From: Rhodamnia argentea
Lineage: Eukaryota > Streptophyta > Magnoliopsida > Myrtales > Myrtaceae
Direction of reading: 5' to 3'
NCBI RefSeq assembly: GCF_020921035.1
Contig: NC_063151.1
Coordinates: forward strand, 21,768,934 to 21,832,933
DNA: 64,000 nucleotides
The position numbers and the translations under genes are program-made. Positions 18,759 to 29,929 of this stretch are shown piece by piece. The notes under the pieces were generated by a model that saw nothing but the letters and a program-made list of their open reading frames with translations, was not told the origin of the DNA and did not search any database. How positions within the stretch are numbered: position 1 is the first letter of the stretch; the number at the start of each line of letters is the position of its first letter.

Positions 18759-18782
18759 CTCTCTCTCTCTCTCTCTCTCTCT
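18759..18782 (+). repeat. (CT)n tract in the 5' leader
   Basis: About twelve CT units lie between the TATA box and the ATG of the gene at 18814, probably at or just after the transcription start. Confidence 0.85.
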
Positions 18783-18813
18783 CGCACGTTCGGCTTCCTT
18801 CAGACAGCAGAGC

Positions 18814-20206
18814 ATGAATGACTACAGAGAAGGCAATTCGACATGCTGCTCTTTCCATCCTCTAGAAGTAACTGTTGGGGTTTGTCCCTTGTGCTTGAAC
18901 GAGAGGCTTCTGGTTTTAGCAGCAAAGCAAGCACACAGCAACAATCACCACCATCATCTTCATCCTCATTCAACCAGAAGCAGCCATGGCCACAGAGCTC
19001 AGAGCCAGAGCAACAACCCCAACAGGAAGCCACCTGCCGTTGGCCTTCCCAAGATCTTTGCTCTTGGATCTTTCCTCCATCGCCTCGAATTCCGGCATTG
19101 GAAATCTGATTCCATCTCCTATGAAGATGCTTCCCCTAGCCCAGAAGGTATACTTTTTTCTCATCTCTTATGGTTTTTTTCCCCTACCTTTCAAGATCCC
19201 AAAGTGTGAATCTGAAAAAAAGTTTGCACCTTTGCAAGTAGAGACTATGTGGGAATTTTAGCTAGGACTGTCTTGTCCCTGCCATTGCCATGACTTGCTC
19301 TGTTGTCTGGCGAAAGAAATTATTCCATGCATACAATGGGAGAAAATAACAAGGAAATAAGGCCAAATAGCTCACATTGGAAGGATTGATGGTTTAGTTT
19401 TATCTTCTGTCCTCTTATTTTTGCACAAGAGTGATTATTTTAGATTAAAAAAAAAAACAGGATGTAAATTTCTCTAGATCTGATGTGAAATTTGGTCCTA
19501 CATACACATTCAGTCTCAAAAAAAGGTGGTAGAATTGCTTGGAGGTAATAAAAAATTGATTTTTAGGAAAAAGATGACTCCCATTAAAGTGAACAGTGTT
19601 AGATTGTGTGAGATGGGATCATTCAGGTCGGTGCACTGAGAATTCGAGAGGGACATGTTTGTTGGGCCATGGCCAACATCCATTTGATGTCCTTTCATCC
19701 CCAATCATGTCTTGAACCTACTTCTGCTGTAAGTTTCATTATAATATTGTGGATTGGATTGTGATCTAAGTTTAGTAATACCGAAACAGAGAACCTGTTC
19801 ATCATAAAATCAAGGTACTCAATCACTAAGAGCGTTCATGATTCATGCAGATTCTTTCATATCAATCAAGTTTGAAGACAATGGTCTTGCCTCGTGGGAA
19901 AAGAACACAGCTTCTAAGGCGTCCTTTGACAATTGCAAGGCTTCATGGACTCACAGCACGAGCAAGAAGACTCTGGCCACTGCTCCAGCTACCAGGGAAA
20001 GTACCAATACCAAGAGCGTGATCGAGCATGTGAAGCCCCGCGCAGCGTCGCTGAGGTGGCGGAAGCGGATTGGCCACTTGTTCCAGCTCGTGAGATGGAA
20101 GAGGTCCAGCAAGGGGAGTGTCTGCCACGTGGGCACCAAGGTGGAGGGAGTGAAGGTGAGGAGTGGCTGGATGAGGACTCTCACCAAGAGGAGGACCAAA
20201 GAATGA
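18814..20206 (+). CDS. Small DUF740/OCTOPUS-like N-terminal-motif protein
   Basis: Two exons, 18814-19147 and 19851-20206, join in phase (GAA G|AT) to give 229 aa. Residues 10-30 carry CCSFHPLEVTVGVCPLCL and then NERL. This is the cysteine-rich start seen in plant DUF740/OCTOPUS-like proteins, which act at the plasma membrane, but the protein is far shorter than OCTOPUS itself. A His/Asn-rich tract (NNHHHHLHPH) follows near residue 44. The C-terminal exon is basic, with a segment reading RWRKRIGHLFQLVRWKR and ending in KVRSGWMRTLTKRRTKE. I recognise the overall form from unnamed small plant proteins, but no biochemical role is known to me. The basic amphipathic segment could bind membrane or protein partners, which is inference. 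TATA box and CT tract lie directly upstream. The intron is 703 bp. Confidence 0.8.
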
Positions 20207-21888
20207 AAAGAGAAAAGAGAGAGGGTTTCAAAAGAAAAAGGAAAGAGTCCCCTTCTTTTTGGGTATTTTCTTTTTGGGGGGCCTGCAAAGTGTGACTGTA
20301 AAGTTTGATACTATTGAGACCAACGGACAGAGTCAAAGGATAGCTTGAGTAAGTGCTTTCCATTCTGCATTCTCCAGATTCTTGTGTATTTATCTGAAAA
20401 ACCCTTTGGTTTCCCATGGTTGTAAGTAGTACCACAGAAAAATCAGACAAAAAAGAAAAGTTGTTTAGGGTTTAAAATGGCACATGTGATTTCTGAAATG
20501 TCACGAAAGGAATCATTTTGATTTCCTTTGAAGATATGGTGCAAAAGCAACCATGATGGTCCATGTGTACAATGCCAAGTGCTTGTCTCATAGTTGTCTT
20601 TGATGGACCAATACCTGTCCCTTTGTTGCAGGGCACTCAAATAATTCTATCCTTGATTTCAAATGACTCATCCATACAATAGGTAGATGCCAAATTCCAT
20701 TTTTTTTTTCAAGTCCTTTGGAAAATTTGATTGATGGGCGGGAAGAATAATCATTTCACTAAAAAAATTTCTCCACACGTGCAAAGTCCACTTAGGTCCC
20801 CTGTGTTGGGGTAGTAGTGCAAGGGCCCTTCACAAGGGCAATCTGTATTTGAGGGGTTCAGAGCTTTGCAATATGGGACCAAAAGCTGTTGCTTTAGGAC
20901 CACAATTGGGTGTGTTTAGTTTCAAATGAAGGGGACGAAAATGACAAGACATGAATGTGCACCCAACTCCCAACCACTGTCCAAGAGGGAGATGACGAAG
21001 TCTAATGTGGATTCATGTGGTTCATGCAGCTTGACCCCCCTAATGAAACTTAGCCAAAATCTCCTCCCTCTTTTTGGCTAATTTTGTTGGGGGAACCCAC
21101 GTTTGCAAAGGTGCCATGGCCCAGGAAATTTCCAAGAGTGTCGTGAATCATCAAGTTGCGAGGCGATTGGTGAGATCGGGAGAAGCATCTGATGAGGATT
21201 CGAACCTGTGCCTCTTATGTGTTGAGGCTATTCCCCTGTCACGACATCATCGGGCTCGTGGGAGGGCTAAGGCAACTTGACAAAGAATCCTTAATTTGCA
21301 TAGGTCTTTTGTGAGAGTTCTGTAAGAAATATAAAATGGTACTCTATGCCAGAACATGTTTCACTTGAGAAAGAAAAAATTTCTTATAGCTGAACTTACG
21401 ACAGATACTGCCTCCTTGAAAGGGAGATGTAAAGAAAATGCTCTTATCTTTAATGAGGCTAGAAAGGAACCTAAACATTGGTAGACGTGTTTTAAAAGAA
21501 AATACATTACATCTTTAATCTAAGTAGGAAATGTCCAGCTCCTACAAATTAAGTGGCGAATTGGCTATTTCAAAGATACGTGTAAATTAGTGTCACATGG
21601 AAGTGATTGATGCAAGTATAAAACATGCCTACGTAAGGAGCTAGAGCTCCTAGCTTGGCTAGGTTGAGGGCAAATATGATTCTAAATCGTGGTCACAACA
21701 CTCCATCCCCCTAGACAGTAAATTTCACCTGGTGTCTTCCAAATGCATATCATACCAGCCTTACAACCATCAAGATATCTCTCTTCTTCTAAGAAACCAT
21801 CGCAAATTTGATTCAAATTGCGGAGATACTTCCGAACGGCTCGTGCTAGATTGAGTAGACGTAGAATATCTCGTATGAAGGGATTTCC
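20207..21888. other. 3' flank of the DUF740-like gene and spacer
   Basis: The first few hundred bases are presumably 3' UTR. No further gene is recognised. On the minus strand near 21195-21235 there is a B-box-like word (CAGGTTCGAATCC) after CACATAAGAGG. This could be a fragment of a tRNA-derived SINE, but no full cloverleaf or A box could be drawn. Confidence 0.4.
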
Positions 21889-21893
21889 TAACC

Positions 21894-22407
21894 GATGCAA
21901 TGTATTCATTTGATTGTGAAGCATCCTAAAAGCTCCTCTTGGCACTCGGTATGAGTTCTCAACAAACATAAGAAAGATGACTTATTGTTTGCCGACTGAA
22001 ATACAGGACATGTTAGGTGGTGTGTTGAGTAACTTCTAGTGCCCATCTATGTGAGGCCCCTTGTGACATTCACCAGTTTTTGCTCTTTCACCCTGAGTGA
22101 GACTCAAATGGCAAAACTTACTAAACCTAAGGTTGGAATGAAGGTTGCTAAAACACTGATAAGAAAAGGCAACTTGACAGTGACAAAGGGTTCTCTACCT
22201 AAAGAGACACCAAGTGAAAATGCTAAAGAATTTAGAAACTGGTAAATGCCATAAGGCCTCACATAGGTGAGACCAGTAGAAGTGACTCAATACACAACCC
22301 AACATGTCATGTGTTTCGGTCGGAAAATGGTTGGTCATCTTCCCTATTCTAGTTTTCTCTAGGGGATGCAATATGTTTATTTGATTGTGAAGCATGCCAA
22401 AAGCTCC
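21894..22407. repeat. Foldback plus direct-repeat structure
   Basis: A block containing GATGCAA, then TTGATTGTGAAGCAT and AAAAGCTCC, occurs at 21894-21936 and again at 22365-22407 in the same direction. Between them, 22009-22076 is an inverted copy of 22239-22306: CATGTTAGGTGGTGTGTTGA against the reverse complement of ACACAACCCAACATG. This is repeat-type DNA, probably a decayed mobile element. No transposase motif is seen, and the ORFs here are short and unrecognised. Confidence 0.6.
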
Positions 22408-24742
22408 ACTGTTGGAGTTCTCTTAATGGGGTTACGGTGACAGACTCGCCAACTTGAACATCTTGATTATAGGCGGTGCAAAATAGATACGGTCCATGCC
22501 TAAAACTTCGTGACATGTGTGAGATAGGTAACGTTTGCAGGAGGCCGCTAGTGCTGGTCGCTCTGTCCCTCCATTCTTATCACGAAAAAAGTATTAACCG
22601 TGTATCTAGAAAGAGCTAGTTTTTTGCTTGTAGCTTTTGCAACTTTCCATGACTTTTGTTTCATGGGTAACACTATAACATTTTTTAACAAGTACAAAGT
22701 TAACATGTAAAAATTGATAAAAAAAAAAATTACATTTGTAGAAGTGGCTGATTTTGACCTCAAATTGGTCCTAATTTGAAGGGCAAACAAACCCTATCTA
22801 CCAAAAGAAACACATAATATTCTTCATCACATTCCATTTCATTTGTGACTAGGCCAAGAACTCCCATTTGCTTAGACTTTCTTTTGTCTTGTAAATATTA
22901 TCCTTCAAAGGTTCTCTTTTTGCCTAGAGAGAGAGAGAGAGAGAGTTTGGACTCTGGCCAAGGGACATGCATGTGCCTTTGCCAAAAGCAAGTCTTCCCG
23001 GCAGGGCAAAGCTGGTCACCACCTACATATTCTCCATCCAACCGGAGAGATGTAAAGACAGGATAAAGGGGGGAAAAAGAAAAAACTGGTCAGAACCAGA
23101 GCATGAAAGCCTAACAGGAGCTTTAGCCCCCCTTTTTCTCGTAAGAATACTGAAAGAAGAAAAAGCTTCTTTAGGGGGTGCCTCAAGTCAAAACTAACTT
23201 TTGAAAAGGGCCATATCGTTTGGTCATTGGTGGTCACCCCAATATCAAAGAGTGATATTCTTATCCACACATCCAATTCCCAATATATAATATGCATTAT
23301 TAATATCATGAAAAACTCTAAAATTATACGCTTGTGACAAATTTATCCCAAATTAAAACTTCAAGCTAGTACATCTGTGACAAATTTACCATCCGTTAAT
23401 TTTCGTTAAATTTTATTGTCAAATTGCTGATACATTTGGAGTTTTTCGTCGTATCAACACACTCATACATATAATTGGAAGCTTTTAGCTACCCCTGCTA
23501 GGCCTCTCTATCTCCTCACAATAACTGGACTACAACAGTCCACGCCACAAGATATTCTTTTCTGCTACAACCATAGAAAAATGGTGGCTTTGTACTTTCT
23601 TATCTGGAAATTTTGGACTACTAGCATGATCAACCCAATTATTAACCTCTTTTTCGGGTAGATTTGTCCACTCATTGTTAATTGTTGGATGAACCATGTT
23701 ACCCACAGTGTGTGTGCGTGTGAGAGAGAGAGAGGGACCATTAATGTACTGTATATTTGCATGTGGCCATAACGGAGACAAAGCAAATAACAAACGGCGG
23801 ACAACTTTGTCTCGTGACTCTTCCACCAAAAGGAGTGTTTGATTAGTGGATTCAGTGTTTTGTCGATCTCATCGTCCTTTGACTCGACGAGACCGGAGGC
23901 TTAAAGGGTTAATTAAGGTTGGAAGAGAAAGGAGAGAGTAAAAAATGGCTGTTAGTCTTCAGTTTGCATGCAATGTTGGTTCAGCTAAATGACCAAAATC
24001 AATCGAGATCCATCCACCTTGCACTGTATGGTCATGTCGTTCATAGGAACGAAAATAAGAATGCATAAGTGCTTCATACTCTCATAGTTCCAACAAATTT
24101 GACGGTTCGACATTGAGAAACGTCGATCCATGCAAGATAAATTATGATCCGTCACACCCCCAAATGGCATCACCGAAACACGCAAGTCGTGTTCTACACG
24201 GAGTCTAGAGAGCAACAGATCAAAGAGACCGGAAGTAACTGGGAAAGAGTAACAAAAAAATTTCAGGGATACTTCCGACTGGTCCATAGCTCTAATAAAG
24301 GAAAGAAGCATTCAGTGATTTCATCAACATTCTCATATGATGACTTGTATGCTACACGACCTTAACTTCATAAGGGTCAAGTAAAAAGTCCATTCAAGTC
24401 ACTAGCTCCTTCCAGTTCCTAAGCACCAATTGTAGCCCAAATGGACAACGGAATCATATACCACTAATGATCTCCTATGTTCCCAGAACTCTGCTTAGCT
24501 TGAAGGTCTTTTCCACATGGAAAACTATTAGCACGTGCAAACGCAACACATAAAACTGCAGTTTCTAAACAACATGGAACACACTGTGTCTACTTGTATC
24601 ATTCTTAGTACGTTTGGACATTAAATTCACCAAATCCATGTCCGAAACACACTCGACACAACCACAAAATCAACATGCACACGTTGAAACGTATTGATTA
24701 GCAAATAAATGATTAGAGGAGCGAAGAGAAGCGGGTATCTCG
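22408..24742. other. Intergenic DNA, no gene seen
   Basis: No gene was recognised. Small features include a (GA)n tract near 22927-22945, a (GT)n/(GA)n tract near 23708-23735, and an AT-rich stretch at 23310-23460 with two GTGACAAATTTA words like those in other MITE arms in this window. Confidence 0.45.
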
Positions 24743-24852
24743 TACCACACCCCTGCACATTCTTGACATACTTTCCTAGAGGATATGATCGAACAGATAC
24801 CACACCCCTGCACATTCTTTACATTCTTTCCTAGAGGATATGATCGAACAGA
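24743..24852. repeat. Two tandem 55-bp units
   Basis: The unit beginning TACCACACCCCTGCACATTC and ending GATCGAACAGA occurs at 24743-24797 and immediately again at 24798-24852. Only a few mismatches lie in the middle (TTGACATACT against TTTACATTCT). It lies downstream of the gene on the minus strand ending at 25113. Confidence 0.9.
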
Positions 24853-25112
24853 AATTCAACTCTTGAGATCCAGTTTTCCCCACAGAAGCATGGTGATATC
24901 CATTTCCATATGTAGCGTCTATAATTTCGATCAGTAATAGACAGATCAATCCTCAAAGTAGCAGCATTCTTATTATTCTATACATGTAATCCCTTGCAAC
25001 AAATGGGAAAAATACAAACATGACCGTAGCATTCTACCTTTAGACAGGGAAAAACTCTCAAGTAAAATTTTTGGTTGCCTTGACTTGATCCAACCCATTG
25101 GAATCGTATTTA

Positions 25113-27223
25113 TCATACAAAGACGGACATCGATGATCCCTCAGAGGATGATGGCTGCAAGGCACGAATTCTTATGTCATATTTACGTTGACTGGGAACT
25201 TCACTGGACGAACATGATTCTAGCCCATCAGATACAAGCGGATCAGACGAAGTAGTTGGGTCATACGCAATGCCAATACGGTTGCCACACTTGCGGCAAA
25301 GAAGTCTGGTTCTCCGCCTAAACCAACCCCATGATTGTTTCGAGAAGTAGGGTATGCACTGCAGCTCATCAACCAGCGTAAATCTACTCTCATCAATATT
25401 ACAGAACGATATGATCCCTTTCTTTATGGACTTACGGTATTTAGTTCCAATTGTCGACATGTTCCGATTTAAGGAGCTGAGGTATAGCTCGTATCCACAA
25501 GAGCCACAGCTGCATACAAAAGAAATATTACAAACGGCTGTTGTGGTTACCTTCCTATTCACACCACATCAGAATGGACAAACATGTTCCGTATGTACCA
25601 TCGCACGAGTGCGCATGGAGATGTGCATGCAAAGGTGTGTGTGCATAGTAAGTGTGGTAGTAGCATGATTTAAATAAGATTGAGACGATGTATTAAAAAT
25701 AGCAGGTGCGATAATTTATCTTGTGACTCTGATCTCCATTCTTAACAAGAGAGTGAACTTCGTCTTGAAAAAGAGGAGCTCTTCCAATCTTTAGATCAAA
25801 GGAAAAAGCCAAATTTTCAGGAAATTTGCAAATAAAAACCAAGAGAGATTAAGAATAGTGCCATTATTTGGACAGAATTAAAAACACAGTCTATAATGTG
25901 GAAAAGTCAAATCAAATTTCCCCAGAAAAAGCTAGCAAACAGTTTCCTCACCCCCTATGATTACAACAATTCTAACCCTATTAAGAATCTCAGTAGAAGA
26001 ATTTCATCCCAAGTACTGTAAGAGGCATAAACATCTAGTTTATACAAAGACAGATACTTGTACCCTCATGAAGCAGTAATAAACTCCTGATCTTGTAACA
26101 ATTCTCTCAAACAATTTGCTTCCTTTTGTAATGTTTTAAAGATGACCACCCCCTTGTTCCCTTATCAGTTGTTGATAGTTCATCAACTAAGAATCGGCGA
26201 ACTGAAAAATAAGTGCAAACAAAGAAATTGATTTCAGACAGCACAATCACACAGAAAATTAGGGAGGCACATTCTTGGACCATTGCTAGTTAGTCATTCA
26301 TGGAAAATCACATAAGAATAAAAGATTGCGATGCCCTTGTTTTAGAAATACAACTACCTAAAGCAAGGTCAATAATAGCCAAGAATCAAGAAAACATGCT
26401 CAGACATAGAGCTTTAATTCTCAAGGATTACTTTTGTAAAGATGGAAATTGTCATTTTACGATACAAGCACATGGTTGATCATGCATACACTCTAAACTA
26501 GAGGCAGAACAAGGGACAAGTGCACCTGCACCCCCAAAACCCTCTCGCTACCTTGGCAGAGAAATTTGTAGGCATATTCTAGTCCTCTTCAAGATGTTGT
26601 AAAAGTAGCATCAACATTACAAGGGAATTCAGCTAACAAATAAGTTGAAAAGGTTGTAGTAAAATGGCTTATCAGCTGAGCAGACTCCCATTTCGCCAGT
26701 TCAATCTCAAAACTCAAACTGGGCGATAAGCAGCTCGAGAATTGGCTAATCCTCAATGAATCATTTCTCCAATCTCGGTGAGATGAAATGTCAAGCATCT
26801 AGAGTTAACCAAAAACCATCGATGAAAGTTGACCACAACTTCAATCAATCACACCATATTGACGCCCCACCCTTCAACGAATGAACAGAAACCCACTTCT
26901 TCACACCTAGCTCATTCACCGTTCCACTAATGAAAAGAAACTCCTCCTTCACAACCCGAAAACGGAAAAAAAAACGAAAACTTTACAATCTTCCAAGCTC
27001 AAACGAGTCCCCCGAAATCAACCCATTTTATCAGATAGCCTCATGGAAGAATTCAATCGCCAAACCATTAACTTGAAAGCGAATCGAAGGCAGACAGGCG
27101 AAGTCAGAGGTAGGGAGGAGCTGAATTGTACCTGTAGCTGACGTCTTTGACAGAAGCGGAACGCAGAAAGGGACTTCGTGTCGAGCCCCGAGGGCCGTCT
27201 TCGAGAAACATCGAATTCGCCAT
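25113..27223 (-). CDS. At4g08330-like zinc-ribbon-type protein
   Basis: Exon 1 is 27223-27132 and exon 2 is 25509-25113. They join in phase (TAC AG|C TGT) to give 162 aa. The protein matches the plant family annotated as 'uncharacterized At4g08330, chloroplastic'. Shared landmarks are SCGSCGYELYLSS (residues 31-43), STIGTKYRKS, GIISFCNIDESRF, FRRRTRLLCRKCGN and a KYDIRIRALQPSS tail. Two CxxC pairs (32/35 and 102/105) suggest one bound zinc, which is inference. The N-terminus is rich in Ser and Arg and could be a plastid transit peptide, as the family name implies. The single intron is 1622 bp. The promoter, exon 1 and most of this intron are duplicated at 29131-32200. Function is not known. 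Confidence 0.9.
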
Positions 27224-27770
27224 GTCGCGATCGCTGCTCAACAGCAACTTGATGATTATGAAGGGTGTGCTTCCGACGGCGACGGCAAAAGCTACGAAGA
27301 AGAAGGAGAGGCAATCGGAGAATCAAATGAAAATGGCAGTGATATCAGTGGGGACGGCGAATCTGCACTGTCGAACGTTATGGGATTTGGGACGGCACCG
27401 ACCGAGACCCAGACCCAGAGACAGAGACAGAGACAGAGACAGAGGAGAGCATCCGAGGTGGCTCCGTTTGGAGGACAGACGTTTTCTTAACGATGAAGTG
27501 GCGTAATTAGTAATTACAACTGGACAAACCAGCCTTACAAAAAAATGACAAAAAATAATTTCTGAAATTTAATTCTATTTACAATATCAACATCAAAATT
27601 TTAATTTGTTTAATCCGATCTCTAAATTTTAATCCAATACTTAACGTGGTCGATGAATTTTTAATTCTTTTTATATAGTTCGAAGACTACATTAATTCAG
27701 AGCTCACATTAAATAAATTAAAGAGTAGAGATAACATCGCACAAACTAAAAATTTGGACCCATTGCTATT
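25517..27770. repeat. Segmental duplication, block A (source copy)
   Basis: This block matches 29131-32200 at high identity apart from insertions. For example, AAAATAGCAGGTGCGATAAT here equals AAAATAGCAGGTGTGATAAT there, and both contain GCTCGAGAATTGGCTAATCC. It covers the intron, exon 1 and promoter of the At4g08330-like gene and an AT-rich MITE-like tail (27540-27770). The left breakpoint falls about 8 bp inside the intron, next to the 3' splice site of exon 2. Confidence 0.85.
27404..27449 (+). repeat. (GACAGA)n/(GACCCA)n hexamer tract
   Basis: There are repeated GAGACCCA and GAGACAGA words about 180-225 bp upstream of the start codon at 27223 on the minus strand. In the duplicate at about 31840-31870 the tract is much shorter, so it has expanded here or contracted there. 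Confidence 0.75.
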
Positions 27771-27775
27771 ATCCC
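27540..27775. mobile_element. Family-P-like MITE fragment
   Basis: Phrases such as ATCTCTAAATTTTAATCCAA, and the inverted phrase around AAATTTGGACC, resemble the units of the palindromic MITE at 15838-16246. A degraded copy is also present in the duplicate block at about 31965-32200, so the insertion is older than the duplication. Confidence 0.5.
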
Positions 27776-28205
27776 TAGATGTTTTCCTTTTCATCTTTTC
27801 GATTTCAAACTTCGAGCAATATTTACTTAGTCCAAAAGTAAATATACGAGCCCGTCACCGTGGCCAACTAATACACTAGAAGTCGGAAAATCGTTCCACG
27901 TGAGGTAGCAAATACCCAAGAAACGACCTAGCCATTTGCTCATGGCATGTTTCCTGCTTGTGACTTTATGATAACTAGTGTAACCTGTTTATCATTGAGC
28001 CCGCTCGGTGGTTTTCCAATTTTTTGTTTAGTTTGTTATTACCATTTTTGTTTTTTTTTTTTTTTTGTTTTTCCCTAAGTGAGTCCTATTTACTATAGAC
28101 AAGTTGTTACCCGCGTGCGCACAACTTCTTCTGAAATAATATGATAAATCATATTTCATGAGTTAGTCTAGTAATATCAATATAAAGATAAGAAGTAAAA
28201 GTTAC
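27776..28205. other. Spacer between the two duplication blocks
   Basis: No gene was recognised. The sequence is T-rich, with a poly-T run near 28050-28065. Confidence 0.4.
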
Positions 28206-28214
28206 AAAATTATA

Positions 28215-29018
28215 GGCCCAATATCCAAAAAAAACCTCCAACTTTAGCATTTGTGACAATTATATTCAAGACTTTTTTTGTCTAATAAAAAATCTCCAAC
28301 TTTTAATTTTGTCTTAATTCTACCGGCTTAATACCAAAAAAACCCCTAACTTTAATATATGTCTCATATTACATCCAAAACTTTTTTTATCTCATAAAAA
28401 ATCTTCAACGTTTACTTTTGTCCCAATTCTACTACCGTTAGCCTTCTATCTATAATCATTGTTAGTTAATCTTACGTGACACTTTTACGTTATTTATTGA
28501 ATTACACCACAACAAACCCGACATAAAAAAAACCCTGAACTTCTATTTTGTTGTTTGCTCTTCCTATATATTGCTAGGAGATACATAGTCACTCAAGATG
28601 ACCCGTTTCGTATTCTCTTTGGCACTCAACAGCCCAAAGAACAACTAGACATGAAGATATTCGAATGAATTATCTAAAATCTTGCCGTCCATAAAACCTC
28701 TTGTTTCTAAATTTCGAAGACTCATTGGTAAGTTCGGCAAGAAAATTCGAGTCACGTAAGATTAACTAACGGATATTATGAACGGAAGGTCGACAGTGGT
28801 AGAATTAGAATAAAAGTAAAGTTGATGATTTTTTATAAGATTAAAAAATTTGAATATAATTTAGACATATGCTAAAATTGAGGATTTTTTTTTGGGTATT
28901 AGATCGGTAGAATTATGACAAAAGTAAATGTTGAAGATCTTTTACGAGACGATTTTTTTTTTTGGATATAATTATCACAAATATTAAAGTTTGAGTTTTT
29001 TTTTTTTGTATTATGCCC
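28215..29018. mobile_element. Mutator-like MITE, 804 bp, long inverted arms
   Basis: A perfect 9-bp direct repeat AAAATTATA flanks the element (28206-28214 and 29019-29027), the typical Mutator-like target duplication. The ends are inverted: GGCCCAATATCCAAAA on the left and GGGCATAATACAAAA read inward from the right. The arms pair for roughly 230 bp each (28215-28445 against 28780-29018), each built from repeated units containing TTTGTC.CAATTCTAC. The loop at 28446-28780 is unrelated. No transposase is encoded. Confidence 0.8.
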
Positions 29019-29212
29019 AAAATTATATAATCACACAATAGTGTTGGTAATTATAAATTGTAGTAAAGAAGTATTAGGAAAATTTGTTGCACAGGTAAAA
29101 AAGTGAGATAAAAATGTGATTATTTTTGAAAAAAAAAGAATATTACGGACAGCTGTTGTAGTGACCTTCCTATTCACACCACAACAGAATGAACAAACAT
29201 CTTCCATATGTA

Positions 29213-29929
29213 TGTATCACGACTTGGCAAAATCCTCGATCGAAGATGGGTCATGACACGATCAGCCAGCCATGTAGCGATACATCACATGAATCAATTC
29301 ATGGCCAGGCGCATGGATCGACCAGGGACGATCCAACATGGCTGAGAATTAGCCAAGACGGCCGAGGAGCGCATGAATCGTTGCACGATTCAGAACATGA
29401 TCCATGTGAATACAATGCACGATGCAGCGATCGTACAACCTAACTCACGGCAAGGTGCAGGACTCGACCAACATGATGCAGCGCACGATGTCGTGCATCA
29501 TGCCACACACGACCCAGCAAACGGCTCGAGCGATTGGGCGAGCAGGCAGACGAAAAGTCACCAAGACCCCTCGCCTCTCATGAGCTTCTAGAACATCCAA
29601 GGGGCCATCATTCGACCATAGGGGAGTCCAAAGGTCTCACAAGAGGCCAGCCACAAAAGACAAACTATGGAAAACTCAAACAAGCTAAGCCAAGGGAAAT
29701 AGGACGAGTAAAAAAGGACGAAACTGGTAGTCCAAGGGCACATTCGAAATATGCCCCCTTCTTGTATAAATAGGGGTGAACTGCCACATTGTAACACACC
29801 TTATACACACATCATCAAGCAATTGGACATCTATTCTCTCCCACGACTCTCTCTCTCTCTCTCTCTCAACATCACTCAAATAGCCGCAAGTCGCCGCACG
29901 GTCGTGCTTTGAACGACCAGCCCGTGACA
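29213..29929 (+). mobile_element. Solo LTR with 6-bp target duplication
   Basis: It begins TGTATCACGACTTGG and ends CAGCCCGTGACA, giving TG...CA termini with inverted TGT(AT)CACG/CGTGACA ends. It is flanked by TATGTA at 29207-29212 and 29930-29935. The paralogous block A carries the uninterrupted site (CCGTATGTACC near 25590), which shows directly that the LTR is an insertion. Inside are a TATA box (TATAAATA, 29765-29772) and, about 80 bp on, a (CT)n run, as expected for an LTR promoter in the + direction. No gag-pol remains. Confidence 0.85.
29765..29772 (+). promoter_or_regulatory. TATA box inside the solo LTR
   Basis: TATAAATA is followed by GGGGTGAACTGCC. It lies about 165 bp from the right end of the LTR, so any transcript would read rightward into the pseudogene intron, antisense to it. 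Confidence 0.55.

Noticed and set aside
22195-22395. Minus-strand ORF resembling that at 21682-21969 as a duplicated small gene
   Set aside because: The likeness comes from a 43-bp direct repeat only, and neither frame shows a conserved domain.
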